This document shows positions 50,083 to 59,085 of a DNA stretch of 64,000 bases, piece by piece. The position numbers and the translations under genes are program-made. The notes beneath the pieces were generated by a model. That model ran no database searches. It worked only from the letters and a program-made list of their open reading frames with translations, and was not told the DNA's origin. The DNA comes from Catellatospora bangladeshensis. GTDB lineage: Bacteria; Actinomycetota; Actinomycetes; Mycobacteriales; Micromonosporaceae. Within the stretch, counting starts at the first letter, position 1. Each line of letters begins with the position of its first letter. The stretch is taken from contig NZ_BONF01000016.1 of the NCBI RefSeq assembly GCF_016862575.1, forward strand, positions 186,001 to 250,000, written 5' to 3'.

Positions 50083-50714
50083 TGCGGCGGCTGGTCCTCG
50101 CCGCCGCGCTCCTGCTCGCGGCGGCCACGGCGGGGTGCGCCGGCTCGGCGCGGGAGCCGGTGAGCGCCGCGCCCACCGGCGCGCCGCCGGACGCCGAGTT
50201 CTCCGCGTCGGTGACGCAGGAGGACGAGGTGCTGCACATCCGCTACCGGCTGGTCAACAAGGGCAGCGGCGGTGTGTACGTGCTCAACGGCGTGCCGCTG
50301 CAGGAGCAGACGCTGTCCGTGCGGCCCGCCGCCGACGCCGTCTACGTGACGGGCCGGGGCGGGCACATCGCCGAGATCGCCAAGCGCGCCTTCGACATGC
50401 CCGACACGGACAGCAAGGCCTGGGAGGCGCCGTATCGCGTCGCGGGCCACCTGGTGGCGCCCGGTGAGGCGTTCTCGGAGGAGGTCACGGTCGCGCTGCC
50501 GCTGCACCGGCGCCACCCGTACGGCGACGACGTCGGCGAGGGCGTCATCGAGCTGCCCGACCCGACCGACACCGTGGTGTTCTGCGTCGGCGTGGTGCGC
50601 GAGGCGTGGCAGCCGCCGGAGAGCACCCCGGCGCTGCCGCTGTTCCCGCACCTGTCCTCGACGACCAGCAACCAGCACCTGTTCTGCTCGGCGCCCGCCC
50701 CGGTCGCGCAGTAG
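50082..50714 (+). CDS. Putative lipoprotein, candidate immunity or anchor for the M91 effector
   Basis: A 210-residue lipoprotein: RRLVLAAALLLAAATAGCAG has a lipobox ending at Cys about residue 19. The mature part (FSASVTQEDEVLHIRYRLVN, a strand-rich segment with YVLNGVPL) resembles an immunoglobulin-like beta sandwich; no enzyme motif is seen. The start overlaps the effector stop (TGATG), so the proteins are made together. By position it could protect the producer on the cell surface, but no homology supports this. Confidence 0.65.
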   Translation: MRRLVLAAALLLAAATAGCAGSAREPVSAAPTGAPPDAEFSASVTQEDEVLHIRYRLVNKGSGGVYVLNGVPLQEQTLSVRPAADAVYVTGRGGHIAEIAKRAFDMPDTDSKAWEAPYRVAGHLVAPGEAFSEEVTVALPLHRRHPYGDDVGEGVIELPDPTDTVVFCVGVVREAWQPPESTPALPLFPHLSSTTSNQHLFCSAPAPVAQ

Positions 50715-50732
50715 CACCCGGCCGGGCAGGCG

Positions 50733-51623
50733 TCAGCCCAGCCGGGCCAGGTCCGCCGGGGACAGCCGCAGCGCTCCCGCCGCGATGTTCTGCTCCAGGT
50801 GGGACGGGTCGCCGGTGCCGGGGATGGCGAGCACGTGCGCGCCCTGGTGCAGGGTCCAGGCGAGGCGCACCTGGTGCGGGGACACGCCGTGGGCGTCGGC
50901 GACGGCGCGTACCGCATCGGTGTGGTCCTCACCCGCCCCGGACTCCCGCCGCGCTCCGGCCAGCGCGAAGTACGGCGTGAACGCGATGCCGCGCTCCCCG
51001 CAGACCCGGAGCAGGCCGTCGTCCTCGCGGCCGTTGTCCAGCGAGTAGCTGTTCTGCACGCACACGACCGGCGCGATGGTCTGCGCCTCGTCCAGGTGGT
51101 CGACGCGCGCGTTCGAGATGCCCAGGTGCCGGATCAGCCCCTCGTCGCGCAGCCGCGCCAGGGCGGCGAAGCGCTCGGCGAGGGAGTCCTGGCCGGGGCG
51201 CTTGAGGATGCGCAGGTTGACCACGTCCAGGTGGTCGCGGCCGAGGCGGCGCAGGTTCTCCTCGACCTGCGCCCGCAGCTGCGCCGGGGTCTTCGCCTGG
51301 TAGAAGTCCGGGTCGTAGCCGGGGCCGACCTTCGTGGTGATGACCAGGCCGTCCGGGTACGGCGCGAGCGCGTCGCGGATCAGCTCGGTGGCGTACCGGA
51401 CGGCTCCCGAGCCGACCTGGAGGGTGCCGCCTGGGGAGAAGTAGAAGGCGGCGGTGTCGATGTGGTTGACGCCAAGCTCGACCGCGCGGCGCAGCACCCG
51501 GACGGCCAGGTCGCGGTCGGGGTTGGCGGTGATCCGCATGGAGCCGTAGCCCATGCGGCGGACGGTGAGGTCGCCGAGGGTCCATTCGCCCGCGGCGGCC
51601 GCGGTGATCTCTCCGATATGCAC
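50733..51623 (-). CDS. Aldo/keto reductase
   Basis: A 296-residue (beta/alpha)8 NADPH-dependent reductase. The catalytic residues are Asp in NHIDTAAFYFSPGG (with Tyr), Lys in LVITTKVGPGY, and His is replaced in the strand HLDVVNLRILKR, where Asn follows Val; other members of this subgroup vary here too. Further blocks are GLIRHLGISNARVDHL, VQNSYSLDN and IPGTGDPSHLEQN. The start is GTG 51623. The substrate is unknown. Confidence 0.88.
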   Translation of the reverse strand: MHIGEITAAAAGEWTLGDLTVRRMGYGSMRITANPDRDLAVRVLRRAVELGVNHIDTAAFYFSPGGTLQVGSGAVRYATELIRDALAPYPDGLVITTKVGPGYDPDFYQAKTPAQLRAQVEENLRRLGRDHLDVVNLRILKRPGQDSLAERFAALARLRDEGLIRHLGISNARVDHLDEAQTIAPVVCVQNSYSLDNGREDDGLLRVCGERGIAFTPYFALAGARRESGAGEDHTDAVRAVADAHGVSPHQVRLAWTLHQGAHVLAIPGTGDPSHLEQNIAAGALRLSPADLARLG

Positions 51624-51719
51624 CGGGCGACCCTAGCCACCGCTGCTGACCTGCGCACTGGGCTCGCCGCCCGATACCGCGCGGCGGTGATCCCTGCTAA
51701 CTTCTTAACATCGGGATAG

Positions 51720-52376
51720 TCATTCCAGGCTGATGGTGCCGGTGGTGGTGGCCGGGCCTGCGGCGTTCAGCGCGTCAGCGATGCCCTCCGCCCACGAGCG
51801 GATCGCGTCCCAGTCCCGGAAGTCCCCCTCCGGCGCCCGCAGCGCCACGACCAGCGCCTGCTCGGCGATGCTGAGGCGGCTGTGTTCGAGGCGGCCGGGG
51901 AACACCTTGTGCTCGCGGGCCAGGGTCGCCTCCGCGATCGCGGTCACGTCGACCGGGTCCTCGTCGGTCATCGGCGGCTCGCCGACCGGGCCGCTGGAGA
52001 ACAGCCACACCGGATGCGTGGACAGCACCGCGGCGTGGCTCTGCACGAACCAGCGGGCCGGCTGCAGCCAGTGCCCGGAGTAGACGGCACTGCCGATGAC
52101 GAACGCGTCGAACCCCTCGACCTGCACGCTCGGGTCGATCTCGGCGGCGTTCGCGTCGAAGCCGCGCTCGCCGAGCACCTTGGCGATGGCCTGGGCGATC
52201 TCGGTGGTCGACTCGTACTTCGAGGCGGCGGCGACCAGCACGCGGCGCGGCGGGCCCTGTCCGGTGAGCGCCTCGGGCAGCTCCTCCAGCTGCGCCATGA
52301 CCAGGCGCTGCAGGGGCGGCTCCAGCAGCGGCGGGCCGGTGACGGGCGCGGCGACCGGGGTGGGTGCGGTCGTCAT
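51720..52376 (-). CDS. Flavodoxin-domain protein
   Basis: A 218-residue protein. After a Pro-rich N-terminus (1-45) comes a flavodoxin-like domain: VLVAAASKYESTTEIAQAIA (FMN phosphate loop), FDAFVIGSAVYSGHWLQPAR and PVWLFSSGPVGEPP. This is the menaquinone-dependent protoporphyrinogen oxidase (HemG)-like group widespread in actinomycetes and probably linked to redox stress. It overlaps the DUF1876 gene by 4 bases, forming an operon. Confidence 0.83.
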   Translation of the reverse strand: MTTAPTPVAAPVTGPPLLEPPLQRLVMAQLEELPEALTGQGPPRRVLVAAASKYESTTEIAQAIAKVLGERGFDANAAEIDPSVQVEGFDAFVIGSAVYSGHWLQPARWFVQSHAAVLSTHPVWLFSSGPVGEPPMTDEDPVDVTAIAEATLAREHKVFPGRLEHSRLSIAEQALVVALRAPEGDFRDWDAIRSWAEGIADALNAAGPATTTGTISLE

Positions 52377-52624
52377 GCCGGGGTCCGCTCCAGGTCGGCG
52401 TCGGCCTGCGCGAGCAGCCGGTTGCCCAGCTCGACCAGTGCACGCCCGGCGGCCAGCTCGTCGCCGATCACGGGCACGTCCTCGTCGTACCGGTTGCGCT
52501 CGGCGGCTCCCGCGCCGGTCAGGGACGGGGTGCCGTCGTCCGCGGCCAGTTCCGCCCGCGCGGTGGTGCGGCCGGTGCCGTCGTCGTCGAGGGCGATGTC
52601 GACCGTCCAGTGCTTGGTGCTCAT
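52373..52624 (-). CDS. DUF1876 (dsRBD-like) protein
   Basis: An 83-residue protein: STKHWTVDIALDDDGTGRTT, then ARAEL and VGxE-like IGDELAAGRALVELGNRLLA. This pattern is DUF1876, a small double-stranded-RNA-binding-fold family found with dormancy and stress genes in actinobacteria. ATG 52624 is preceded by gggggagg at 8 bases. Translation is coupled to the flavodoxin gene (ATGA). Confidence 0.85.
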   Translation of the reverse strand: MSTKHWTVDIALDDDGTGRTTARAELAADDGTPSLTGAGAAERNRYDEDVPVIGDELAAGRALVELGNRLLAQADADLERTPA

Positions 52625-52796
52625 CGGCGCAGGCCTCCCCCGGTTTGCGGGCACGTCGCGTGCCGCCCCTGCCATTGTCCCCGCGCGGCGGGCGGTCCGG
52701 GCCGGTTGTCCGGCAAAAGGTGTCCGCTTTCGGCGGTACGCCGCCCCGCCGGGCGTGATGCCGGTTCTGTGCCTCGCCGCGGCCTATCGTGAGGCG

Positions 52797-52919
52797 GTGA
52801 CCAGCGAGACGGTGTACGCCGGATTGTTCGGCACCGTGTTCACCATCGCGGTGCTCATCGCGGTCGCCCGCCGGCTGCTGAGCCGCCGCACCCGCGCCCC
52901 GCGCCGCCGCTCCCGCTGA
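52797..52919 (+). CDS. Small single-pass membrane protein
   Basis: A 40-residue frame from GTG 52797. It has one hydrophobic helix (GLFGTVFTIAVLIAVARRLL) and a very basic tail (SRRTRAPRRRSR), a type I arrangement with a cytosolic basic end. No family recognised. The ribosome site (gtgagg) is close and weak. Composition strongly suggests a real membrane peptide, but the call rests on that alone. Confidence 0.45.
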   Translation: MTSETVYAGLFGTVFTIAVLIAVARRLLSRRTRAPRRRSR

Positions 52920-52983
52920 GCCGCGCGCCGGTGGCTGTGGGCCGCGGCGCGCAGGCCGGCGGGGCTGGTGGCATCATGGCCCG

Positions 52984-54090
52984 ATGGCTGAGGACCCCGC
53001 CGAGCGCCGCTGGCGCCTGATGAACGGCTGCGACCGGATGCTGTCCGGCAACCGTGCGCCCTCGCTGCGCGAGCGGCTGGCCGACCTGGCCGCGAGCAGC
53101 CTGCCGGAGCTGGACGGCCGCGCCGACGTGTACGGCGGCGGTGGCCCCGTGACCGTGCTGGAGAAGCGGGTGGCCGGGCTGCTGGGCAAGCCGGACGCGG
53201 TGTTCTTCCCGACCGGCACCATGGCGCAGCAGGTGGCGCTGCGCTGCTGGGCCGAGCGCACCGGCAGCGACGTGGTGGCCCTGCACCCGCTCAGCCACCT
53301 GGAGGTGCACGAGCGCAAGGCGTTCACGACGCTGAGCCGCCTGCGCGGCGTATGGCCGACCGCCGAGCGGCGCCAGCCCACCGCGCAGGAGGTGCGGGAG
53401 CTGGACGAGCCGTTCGGCACCCTGCTGGTGGAGCTGCCGCTGCGCGACGCCGGCTTCCTGCTGCCCACCTGGGACGAGCTGAACGCGCTGGTCGCCGCGG
53501 CGCGCGTACGCGGCGCGAAGGTGCACTTCGACGGCGCCCGCCTGTGGGAGTCCACGCCGCACCTCGGGCGGGACCTGCCCACCGTGGCGGGGCTGGCCGA
53601 CAGCGTGTACGTGTCCCTCTACAAGACGCTGGGCGGGCTGTCCGGCGCGCTGCTGGCCGGGGCCGAGGACTTCGCCGCGCAGGCCCGCGCCTGGCGGCAC
53701 CGCTACGGCGGGACGCTGTTCCAGCAGTGGCCGGCGGCGGTCGCGGCGCTGGCCGGGCTCGACCGGGAGCTGCCCCGGCTGCCGGAGTACGTCGCGCACG
53801 CCAAGGTGGTCGCGCAGGCGCTGGCCAAGCTGCCCGGCGCGCGGATCTTCCCGCAGGTCCCGCACACGCACCAGTTCCAGCTGTGGCTGCCGGGCCCGGC
53901 CGACCGGCTCAACGAGGCGGCGCTGCGCCTGGCCGAGCAGCAGCGGACCTGGTTCTGCGGGCCGTTCACGGACCGCGCGCCCGACCTGGCCTGCGCCGAG
54001 ATCACCGCGGCCCGCCCGGCGCTGGACTGGACCGCCGACGACGTCACGGCGGCGGGCACGGCTCTGCTGGAACTGGCCGCGGCGGGCTGA
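52984..54090 (+). CDS. PLP-dependent threonine aldolase-like enzyme
   Basis: A 368-residue fold-type I PLP enzyme of the beta-eliminating lyase/threonine aldolase family. Blocks: VYGGGGPVTVLEKRVAGLLG, AVFFPTGTMAQQVALRCWAE, Asp in AKVHFDGARLWEST, and the Schiff-base Lys in YVSLYKTLGGLSGALLAG. Members cleave L-threonine or L-allo-threonine to glycine and acetaldehyde. It is followed 13 bases later by the kinase gene, so a shared transcript is likely. Exact substrate specificity is uncertain. Confidence 0.85.
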   Translation: MAEDPAERRWRLMNGCDRMLSGNRAPSLRERLADLAASSLPELDGRADVYGGGGPVTVLEKRVAGLLGKPDAVFFPTGTMAQQVALRCWAERTGSDVVALHPLSHLEVHERKAFTTLSRLRGVWPTAERRQPTAQEVRELDEPFGTLLVELPLRDAGFLLPTWDELNALVAAARVRGAKVHFDGARLWESTPHLGRDLPTVAGLADSVYVSLYKTLGGLSGALLAGAEDFAAQARAWRHRYGGTLFQQWPAAVAALAGLDRELPRLPEYVAHAKVVAQALAKLPGARIFPQVPHTHQFQLWLPGPADRLNEAALRLAEQQRTWFCGPFTDRAPDLACAEITAARPALDWTADDVTAAGTALLELAAAG

Positions 54091-54103
54091 CACACTTGCC
54101 GTG

Positions 54104-54715
54104 ATGCTGACGACGCTGCTCGCCCAGGTGCACCGGCTACGCGCCGCCCGGCCCGGCCGGCTGGTGGTCGGCATCGCCGGCTCGCCCGGCGCGGGCAAGT
54201 CGACCCTGGCCCTGGCGCTGGCCGCCGAGCTGGACCACGCGGTCATGGTGCCGATGGACGGCTTCCACCTGGCCAACGCCGAGCTTCGGCGGCTCGGCCG
54301 CGCCGACCGCAAGGGCGCCCCGGACACCTTCGACGCCGCCGGTTACGCCGCGCTGCTGCGGCGGCTGCGGGAGACCACCGGCGAGACGGTGTACGCGCCG
54401 ACGTTCGACCACGTCCTCAACGAGCCGGTCGCCGGGGCGATCCCGGTGCCGGGCGACACCGAGGTGATCGTCACCGAGGGCAACTACCTGCTGCTGGACA
54501 CGCCGCCGTGGGACCGGGTGCGCCCGCTGCTGGACCTGGCCGTCTACCTGTCCGCCGACGACGGCCCCCGGGTCGACGGCCTGCTCGCCCGCCAGCGGGA
54601 GAAGGGCCTCGACGCCGAGGCGGCCCGCGACTGGGTGTACCGCAGCGACGAGGCCAACGCCCGCCTCGTCGTCGCCACCGCCCCCCGCGCCGACCTCCAC
54701 CTCCACCGCCCCTGA
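54104..54715 (+). CDS. Nucleoside/nucleotide kinase family P-loop protein
   Basis: A 203-residue P-loop kinase of the uridine kinase/pantothenate kinase-like (YggC/FrcK-type) group. Walker A is VGIAGSPGAGKSTLALALAA; the substrate loop is VPMDGFHLANAELRRLGRAD; Walker B-like VIVTEGNYLLLDTPPWDRV; the lid is ARQREKGLDAEAARDWVYRS. The substrate may be a sugar or a vitamin precursor. ATG 54104 is preceded by GTG 54101, which is an alternative. It ends 11 bases before a family B repeat. Confidence 0.85.
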   Translation: MLTTLLAQVHRLRAARPGRLVVGIAGSPGAGKSTLALALAAELDHAVMVPMDGFHLANAELRRLGRADRKGAPDTFDAAGYAALLRRLRETTGETVYAPTFDHVLNEPVAGAIPVPGDTEVIVTEGNYLLLDTPPWDRVRPLLDLAVYLSADDGPRVDGLLARQREKGLDAEAARDWVYRSDEANARLVVATAPRADLHLHRP

Positions 54716-54726
54716 CGCCCCTCTTC

Positions 54727-54805
54727 AAGATCATCCGACTTGCCTGGCAGGCGGGCGTATCTTGACCGCGCATACGCCCGTCTGCCTGGCAAGTCGGATG
54801 GTCTT
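54727..54805. repeat. Inverted repeat family B, copy 2
   Basis: Arms starting AAGATCATCCGACTTGCC and ending GGCAAGTCGGATGGTCTT pair over about 34 bases with a few mismatches; the inner arms include CGGGCGTAT/ATACGCCCG. It matches the 675-757 element in sequence and layout. Here it follows the kinase gene. Confidence 0.85.
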
Positions 54806-54879
54806 CGCGGATCGGAACGCACAGCGGACATCCAGGCCGGGCTGACGGAGGGTCGAGGCGGCGCTGTCAACGTGACGTC

Positions 54880-57090
54880 ATGACCACCATGGAACAGCAG
54901 TTTCCGCAGGCGGAAGCGACACCTGCGGGGGACCCGGCGCCCGGCACCTCCAGCGCGTCCACCGTCCCGGCATCGCCCGGCCCGGCGCTCACCGTGACGG
55001 CCGCCGTGCCCGGCGGGCCCGCCGTGCCGGAGAGTCCGGCCGAGCGGGCGGAGCAGCCTGCCGGGCACGGGCGGTGGCGGCGGTTCGGGCCGCCCGCGCT
55101 GCTGCTGGCGGCGACGGCGGCGCTGTACCTGGTGGGGCTGTCGCGGTCGGGGTGGGCCAACCCGTACTACTCGGCCGCCGCGCAGGCCGCGTCCGCGAGC
55201 TGGAAGGCGTTCTTCTTCGGCTCGCTGGACGCGTCGAACTTCATCACCGTGGACAAGACCCCGGCGGCGCTGTGGCTGATGGGCCTGTCCGCGCGCGTGT
55301 TCGGGGTGAACTCGTTCGCGATCCTGCTGCCGCAGGCGCTGTGCGGCGTCGGCGCGGTCGGGCTGCTGTACGCGACCGTCCGCCGCTGGGCAGGGGAGGC
55401 GGCGGGGCTGCTGGCGGGCGCGGTCATGGCGACCACCCCGGTCGCCGTGATGATGTTCCGCTTCAACAATCCCGACGCGCTGCTGGTGCTCATGCTGGTG
55501 GCGGGGGCGTACGCGCTCACCCGCGCGCTGGAGCGCGGCCAGACCCGCTGGCTGCTGCTCGCCGGGGGCGCGGTCGGCTTCGGGTACCTGGCGAAGATGC
55601 TGCAGGCGGTGCTGGTGCTGCCCGCCTTCGGCCTGGTGTATCTGCTGTTCGGGCCGCCGAAGCTCGGGAAGCGGCTGTGGCAGCTGGCCGCCGCGGGCGG
55701 CGCGATGATCGTCGCGGCGGGCTGGTGGGTGCTCGCCGTGGAGCTGTGGCCGGACGGCTCGCGCCCCTACATCGGCGGCACGCAGGACAACAGCATCCTG
55801 GAGCTGACCCTGGGCTACAACGGCGTCGGGCGGCTCACCGGCGAGGAGACCGGCAGCGTCGGCGGCGGTGGCGGCTGGGGCGAGACGGGCTGGCTGCGGT
55901 TGTTCGGCGCGGACATGGGCGGCCAGTCGACCTGGCTGTTCCCGGCGGCGCTGCTGCTGCTCGGCGCGGGCCTCTACGCCACCTGGCGGCGTCCGCGCAC
56001 CGACCTGGTCCGGGCCGGTTTCGTGCTGTGGGGCGGCTGGCTGCTGGTCACCGCGGCCGTGTTCAGCTTCATGGCGGGCATCTTCCACGCGTACTACACG
56101 GTCGCCCTGGCCCCGGCGCTGGGCGCGGTGACCGGCGCGGGCGCGGTGCTGCTGTGGCGCCTGCGCGCGCTGGCCTGGGCCCGCGCGACGGCGGCGGTCG
56201 TCGTGGCGGCCACCGGCTGGTGGGCGTACACGCTGCTCGGGTACAGCGCCGACTTCGTGCCGTGGCTGCGCTGGACCGTCCTGATCGGAGCACTCGCCGC
56301 CGCTTGCGCGCTGCTGGCCGCCGCGCTGTCACCGGCTGTGCTGCGCTCGGCCTGGTCGCGCCGCGCGGTGGTGACCCTCGCGCTCGCCGTAGGCCTGGCC
56401 GGACCGGGGGCCTATGCACTGCAGACCGCGGCGTCGGCACACACCGGCGCGATCCCGACCGCGGGACCGGCGGTGACCGGGGGCAACGGCATGCGCGGTC
56501 CTGGCGGCATGCCCGGTGGCTTCGGCGGTCGCGGACCGGGCGGATTCGGCCAGCGCCAGGGCGGCGGCCAGCCGACGGGCTTCCCCGGCGGCATCACGCC
56601 GGGCGGCCAGAACGGCACAGCTCCCGGTGGGACCGGCCAGAACGGGGCGGGTCAGGACGGCACGGGCCAGGCCGCCGGGCAGAGCGGCAGGCAGCGGTTC
56701 GGGCAGGGGATGCGCGGCGGCATGGGCGGGCTGCTGGGCGCTTCGGAGCCGAACGCGGAACTGAAGCAGGCGCTGCTCGCCGATGCGGACCGCTACGACT
56801 GGGTGGCCGCGACCGTGGGCGCGAACAACGCCGCGGGTCTCCAGCTGGGCACCGGCGAGCCGGTGATGGCGATCGGCGGGTTCAACGGCTCGGACGACGC
56901 GCCGTCCCTGGAGCAGTTCCAGCGGTACGTCGCCGAGGGGCGGATCCACTGGTTCATCGGCGGGTCCGGGTTCGGGGCCGGCTCGGGCAGCCGGGTGTCG
57001 TCGCAGATCGCGACCTGGGTCACCGAGCACTACCAGGCCGCCACCATCGGCGGGCAGACCGTGTACGACCTCACGAAGGCCGCGTCATGA
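54880..57090 (+). CDS. Membrane glycosyltransferase, family 39 (ArnT-like)
   Basis: A 736-residue protein. A Pro/Ala-rich cytosolic N-terminus (1-65) leads into about 12 membrane helices of a GT-C/GT39 fold; the acidic catalytic loop is NPYYSAAAQAASASWKAFFF with FITVDKTPAALWLMG. Residues about 530-620 are a Gly/Gln-rich low-complexity stretch (GGFGGRGPGGFGQRQGGGQP) and the last 110 residues are an extracytoplasmic domain (YDWVAATVGANNAAGLQLGT ... HWFIGGSGFG). It transfers a lipid-linked sugar outside the membrane. Its stop overlaps the next start (ATGA), and that gene product probably makes or flips the lipid-linked donor. Confidence 0.88.
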   Translation: MTTMEQQFPQAEATPAGDPAPGTSSASTVPASPGPALTVTAAVPGGPAVPESPAERAEQPAGHGRWRRFGPPALLLAATAALYLVGLSRSGWANPYYSAAAQAASASWKAFFFGSLDASNFITVDKTPAALWLMGLSARVFGVNSFAILLPQALCGVGAVGLLYATVRRWAGEAAGLLAGAVMATTPVAVMMFRFNNPDALLVLMLVAGAYALTRALERGQTRWLLLAGGAVGFGYLAKMLQAVLVLPAFGLVYLLFGPPKLGKRLWQLAAAGGAMIVAAGWWVLAVELWPDGSRPYIGGTQDNSILELTLGYNGVGRLTGEETGSVGGGGGWGETGWLRLFGADMGGQSTWLFPAALLLLGAGLYATWRRPRTDLVRAGFVLWGGWLLVTAAVFSFMAGIFHAYYTVALAPALGAVTGAGAVLLWRLRALAWARATAAVVVAATGWWAYTLLGYSADFVPWLRWTVLIGALAAACALLAAALSPAVLRSAWSRRAVVTLALAVGLAGPGAYALQTAASAHTGAIPTAGPAVTGGNGMRGPGGMPGGFGGRGPGGFGQRQGGGQPTGFPGGITPGGQNGTAPGGTGQNGAGQDGTGQAAGQSGRQRFGQGMRGGMGGLLGASEPNAELKQALLADADRYDWVAATVGANNAAGLQLGTGEPVMAIGGFNGSDDAPSLEQFQRYVAEGRIHWFIGGSGFGAGSGSRVSSQIATWVTEHYQAATIGGQTVYDLTKAAS

Positions 57091-58310
57091 CGGCCCCGGC
57101 TCTGGCCCGCCGGGCTCCGATCACCCGCTCGGACGGCGGCGCGCCGCTGCTGGACGTGGTGGTGCCGGTCTACAACGAGCAGGCCGACCTGGAGCCGTGC
57201 GTACGGCGGCTGCACGCGTACCTGGCCGAGCAGGTGCCGTACCGGTTCCGCATCACGGTGGCGGACAACGCCAGCGTGGACGGGACGCCGCAGGTCGCGG
57301 CGCGGCTCGCGGCGGCGCTGCCCGAGGTGAGGGTGGTACGCCTGGAGGAGAAGGGGCGCGGGCGCGCGCTGCGGCAGGTGTGGTCCACGTCGGACGCGGC
57401 GGTGCTGGCGTACCTCGACGTGGATCTGTCCACCGACCTGGCCGCGCTGCCGCCGCTGCTCGCGCCGCTGGTGTCGGGGCATTCCGACGTGGCCATCGGC
57501 ACCCGGCTGGCGGGCCAGTCCCGGGTGGTGCGCGGCGCCAAGCGGGAGTTGATCTCCCGCTGTTACAACCTGCTGCTGCGCGGGACGCTGGCCGCCTCGT
57601 TCTCGGACGCGCAGTGCGGGTTCAAGGCGATCCGCGCCGACGTGGCCCGGGAGCTGCTGCCGCTGGTCGAGGACACCGGCTGGTTCTTCGACACCGAGCT
57701 GCTGGTGCTGGCCCAGAACGCGGGGATGCGCATCCACGAGGTGCCGGTGGACTGGGTCGACGACCCGGACAGCCGGGTGGACATCGTGTCGACGGTGGTG
57801 GCCGACCTGCGCGGGGTGGCCCGGCTGAGCCGGTCCCTGCTGACCGGCTCGCTGCCGATGGCCCGCCTGCGCGACCAGCTCGGCCGGGGCCCGCTGGCGC
57901 CGGCGCCGGACGCGGGCGGGCGGCTGCTGCGCCAGGTGGTGCGGTTCGGCCTGGTCGGCGTGGCCAGCACGCTGGCGTACCTGCTGCTCTTCGCGCTGCT
58001 GCGGCCCTCGCTGGGGGCGCAGGGCCCGAACCTGCTGGCGCTGCTGCTCACCGCGGTCGCGAACACGGCCGCGAACCGGCGGCTCACGTTCGGGGTGCGC
58101 GGGTCGGCCGACGCGCTGCGCCACCAGGTGCAGGGCCTGGCGGTGTTCGCCGTCGGGCTGCTGCTGACCAGCGGTTCGCTGGCGCTGCTGCATACCGTGA
58201 CGGCGGTGCCCGCGTCCGGGGTGGAGCTCGGGGTCCTGGTCGCCGCGAACCTCGCCGCCACCCTGGTCCGCTTCACCCTCCTGCGGGCTTGGGTGTTCCG
58301 CGTACGCTGA
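57087..58310 (+). CDS. GT2 glycosyltransferase fused to a GtrA membrane domain
   Basis: A 407-residue fusion. Residues 20-265 are a family 2 glycosyltransferase of the dolichol-phosphate-mannose-synthase type: LLDVVVPVYNEQADLEPCVR, VADNASVDGT, the D-x-D as YLDVDLSTDL, and DAQCGFKAIRADVARELLPL. Residues about 281-407 form a GtrA-like four-helix membrane domain (LRQVVRFGLVGVASTLAYLL ... RFTLLRAWVFRVR). It would charge polyprenyl phosphate with a sugar and move it across the membrane for the GT39 partner encoded just upstream. Confidence 0.9.
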   Translation: MTAPALARRAPITRSDGGAPLLDVVVPVYNEQADLEPCVRRLHAYLAEQVPYRFRITVADNASVDGTPQVAARLAAALPEVRVVRLEEKGRGRALRQVWSTSDAAVLAYLDVDLSTDLAALPPLLAPLVSGHSDVAIGTRLAGQSRVVRGAKRELISRCYNLLLRGTLAASFSDAQCGFKAIRADVARELLPLVEDTGWFFDTELLVLAQNAGMRIHEVPVDWVDDPDSRVDIVSTVVADLRGVARLSRSLLTGSLPMARLRDQLGRGPLAPAPDAGGRLLRQVVRFGLVGVASTLAYLLLFALLRPSLGAQGPNLLALLLTAVANTAANRRLTFGVRGSADALRHQVQGLAVFAVGLLLTSGSLALLHTVTAVPASGVELGVLVAANLAATLVRFTLLRAWVFRVR

Positions 58311-58378
58311 CAGCCCGATCATGAAGAAGGCGGGTGCGGTATGCGGCTTATGTGGAGAGCGTCCGCTAGCCTGCCAGG

Positions 58379-59032
58379 GTGCGCACGATGACGGCCGGTG
58401 ACGGCAGCGGACTCACCCAGCGGCAGCGCCGCATCCTGGAGGTCATCCACGAGTGGGTGACGCGGCGCGGCTACCCGCCGACGCTGCGCGAGATCGGCCG
58501 GGAGGTCGGCCTGGCCGCGTCGTCCACCGTCTCCTACCACCTGCGCGAGCTGGAGGAGAAGGGCCTGCTGGTACGCGACAAGGGCCGCCCCCGGGCGCTG
58601 TCGGTGGCGGTGCCGTTCGGCGCGGACGGCGGCATCCCGCAGCAGCGCGACGCGAACGCGGTGCGGGTGCCGCTGCTGGGCACCATCGCCGCGGGCGGGC
58701 CGATCCTGGCCGAGGAGTCGCTGGAGGAGGTGCTCACCCTCTCCCGCGACCTGGTCGGCCACGGCACCCTGTTCTCGCTGCGGGTGCGCGGCGACTCGAT
58801 GGTGGACGCGGCGATCTGCGACGGCGACGTGGTCGTCGTACGCCAGCAGCCGACCGCGTACAGCGGGGAGATCGTCGCGGCGATGATCGACGGCGAGGCC
58901 ACCGTGAAGGTCTACCGGGTGACCCGGGGGCACGTGGAGCTGGTGCCGTGCAACGAGGCGTACCAGCCGATCCCCGGCGACGACGCGGTGGTGCTGGGCA
59001 AGATCGTGGCGGTGGTGCGCCGGGTGCGTTAG
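58379..59032 (+). CDS. lexA: LexA repressor
   Basis: A 217-residue LexA/S24 protein. The N-terminal winged helix is [20 protein letters not shown] followed by [20 protein letters not shown]; the self-cleavage Ala-Gly lies in [15 protein letters not shown]; the catalytic Ser is in [16 protein letters not shown] and Lys in [13 protein letters not shown]. It represses SOS genes until RecA filaments trigger self-cleavage. GTG 58379 or ATG 58388 may be the start. No GAAC-N4-GTTC box was seen in the 68 bases upstream, although LexA genes are usually self-regulated. Confidence 0.93.
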   Translation: MRTMTAGDGSGLTQRQRRILEVIHEWVTRRGYPPTLREIGREVGLAASSTVSYHLRELEEKGLLVRDKGRPRALSVAVPFGADGGIPQQRDANAVRVPLLGTIAAGGPILAEESLEEVLTLSRDLVGHGTLFSLRVRGDSMVDAAICDGDVVVVRQQPTAYSGEIVAAMIDGEATVKVYRVTRGHVELVPCNEAYQPIPGDDAVVLGKIVAVVRRVR

Positions 59033-59085
59033 CCACCCACCGGGACGCGCTCCGGCCTGGTCCATCCATGGTGTTGACTGTCAGG

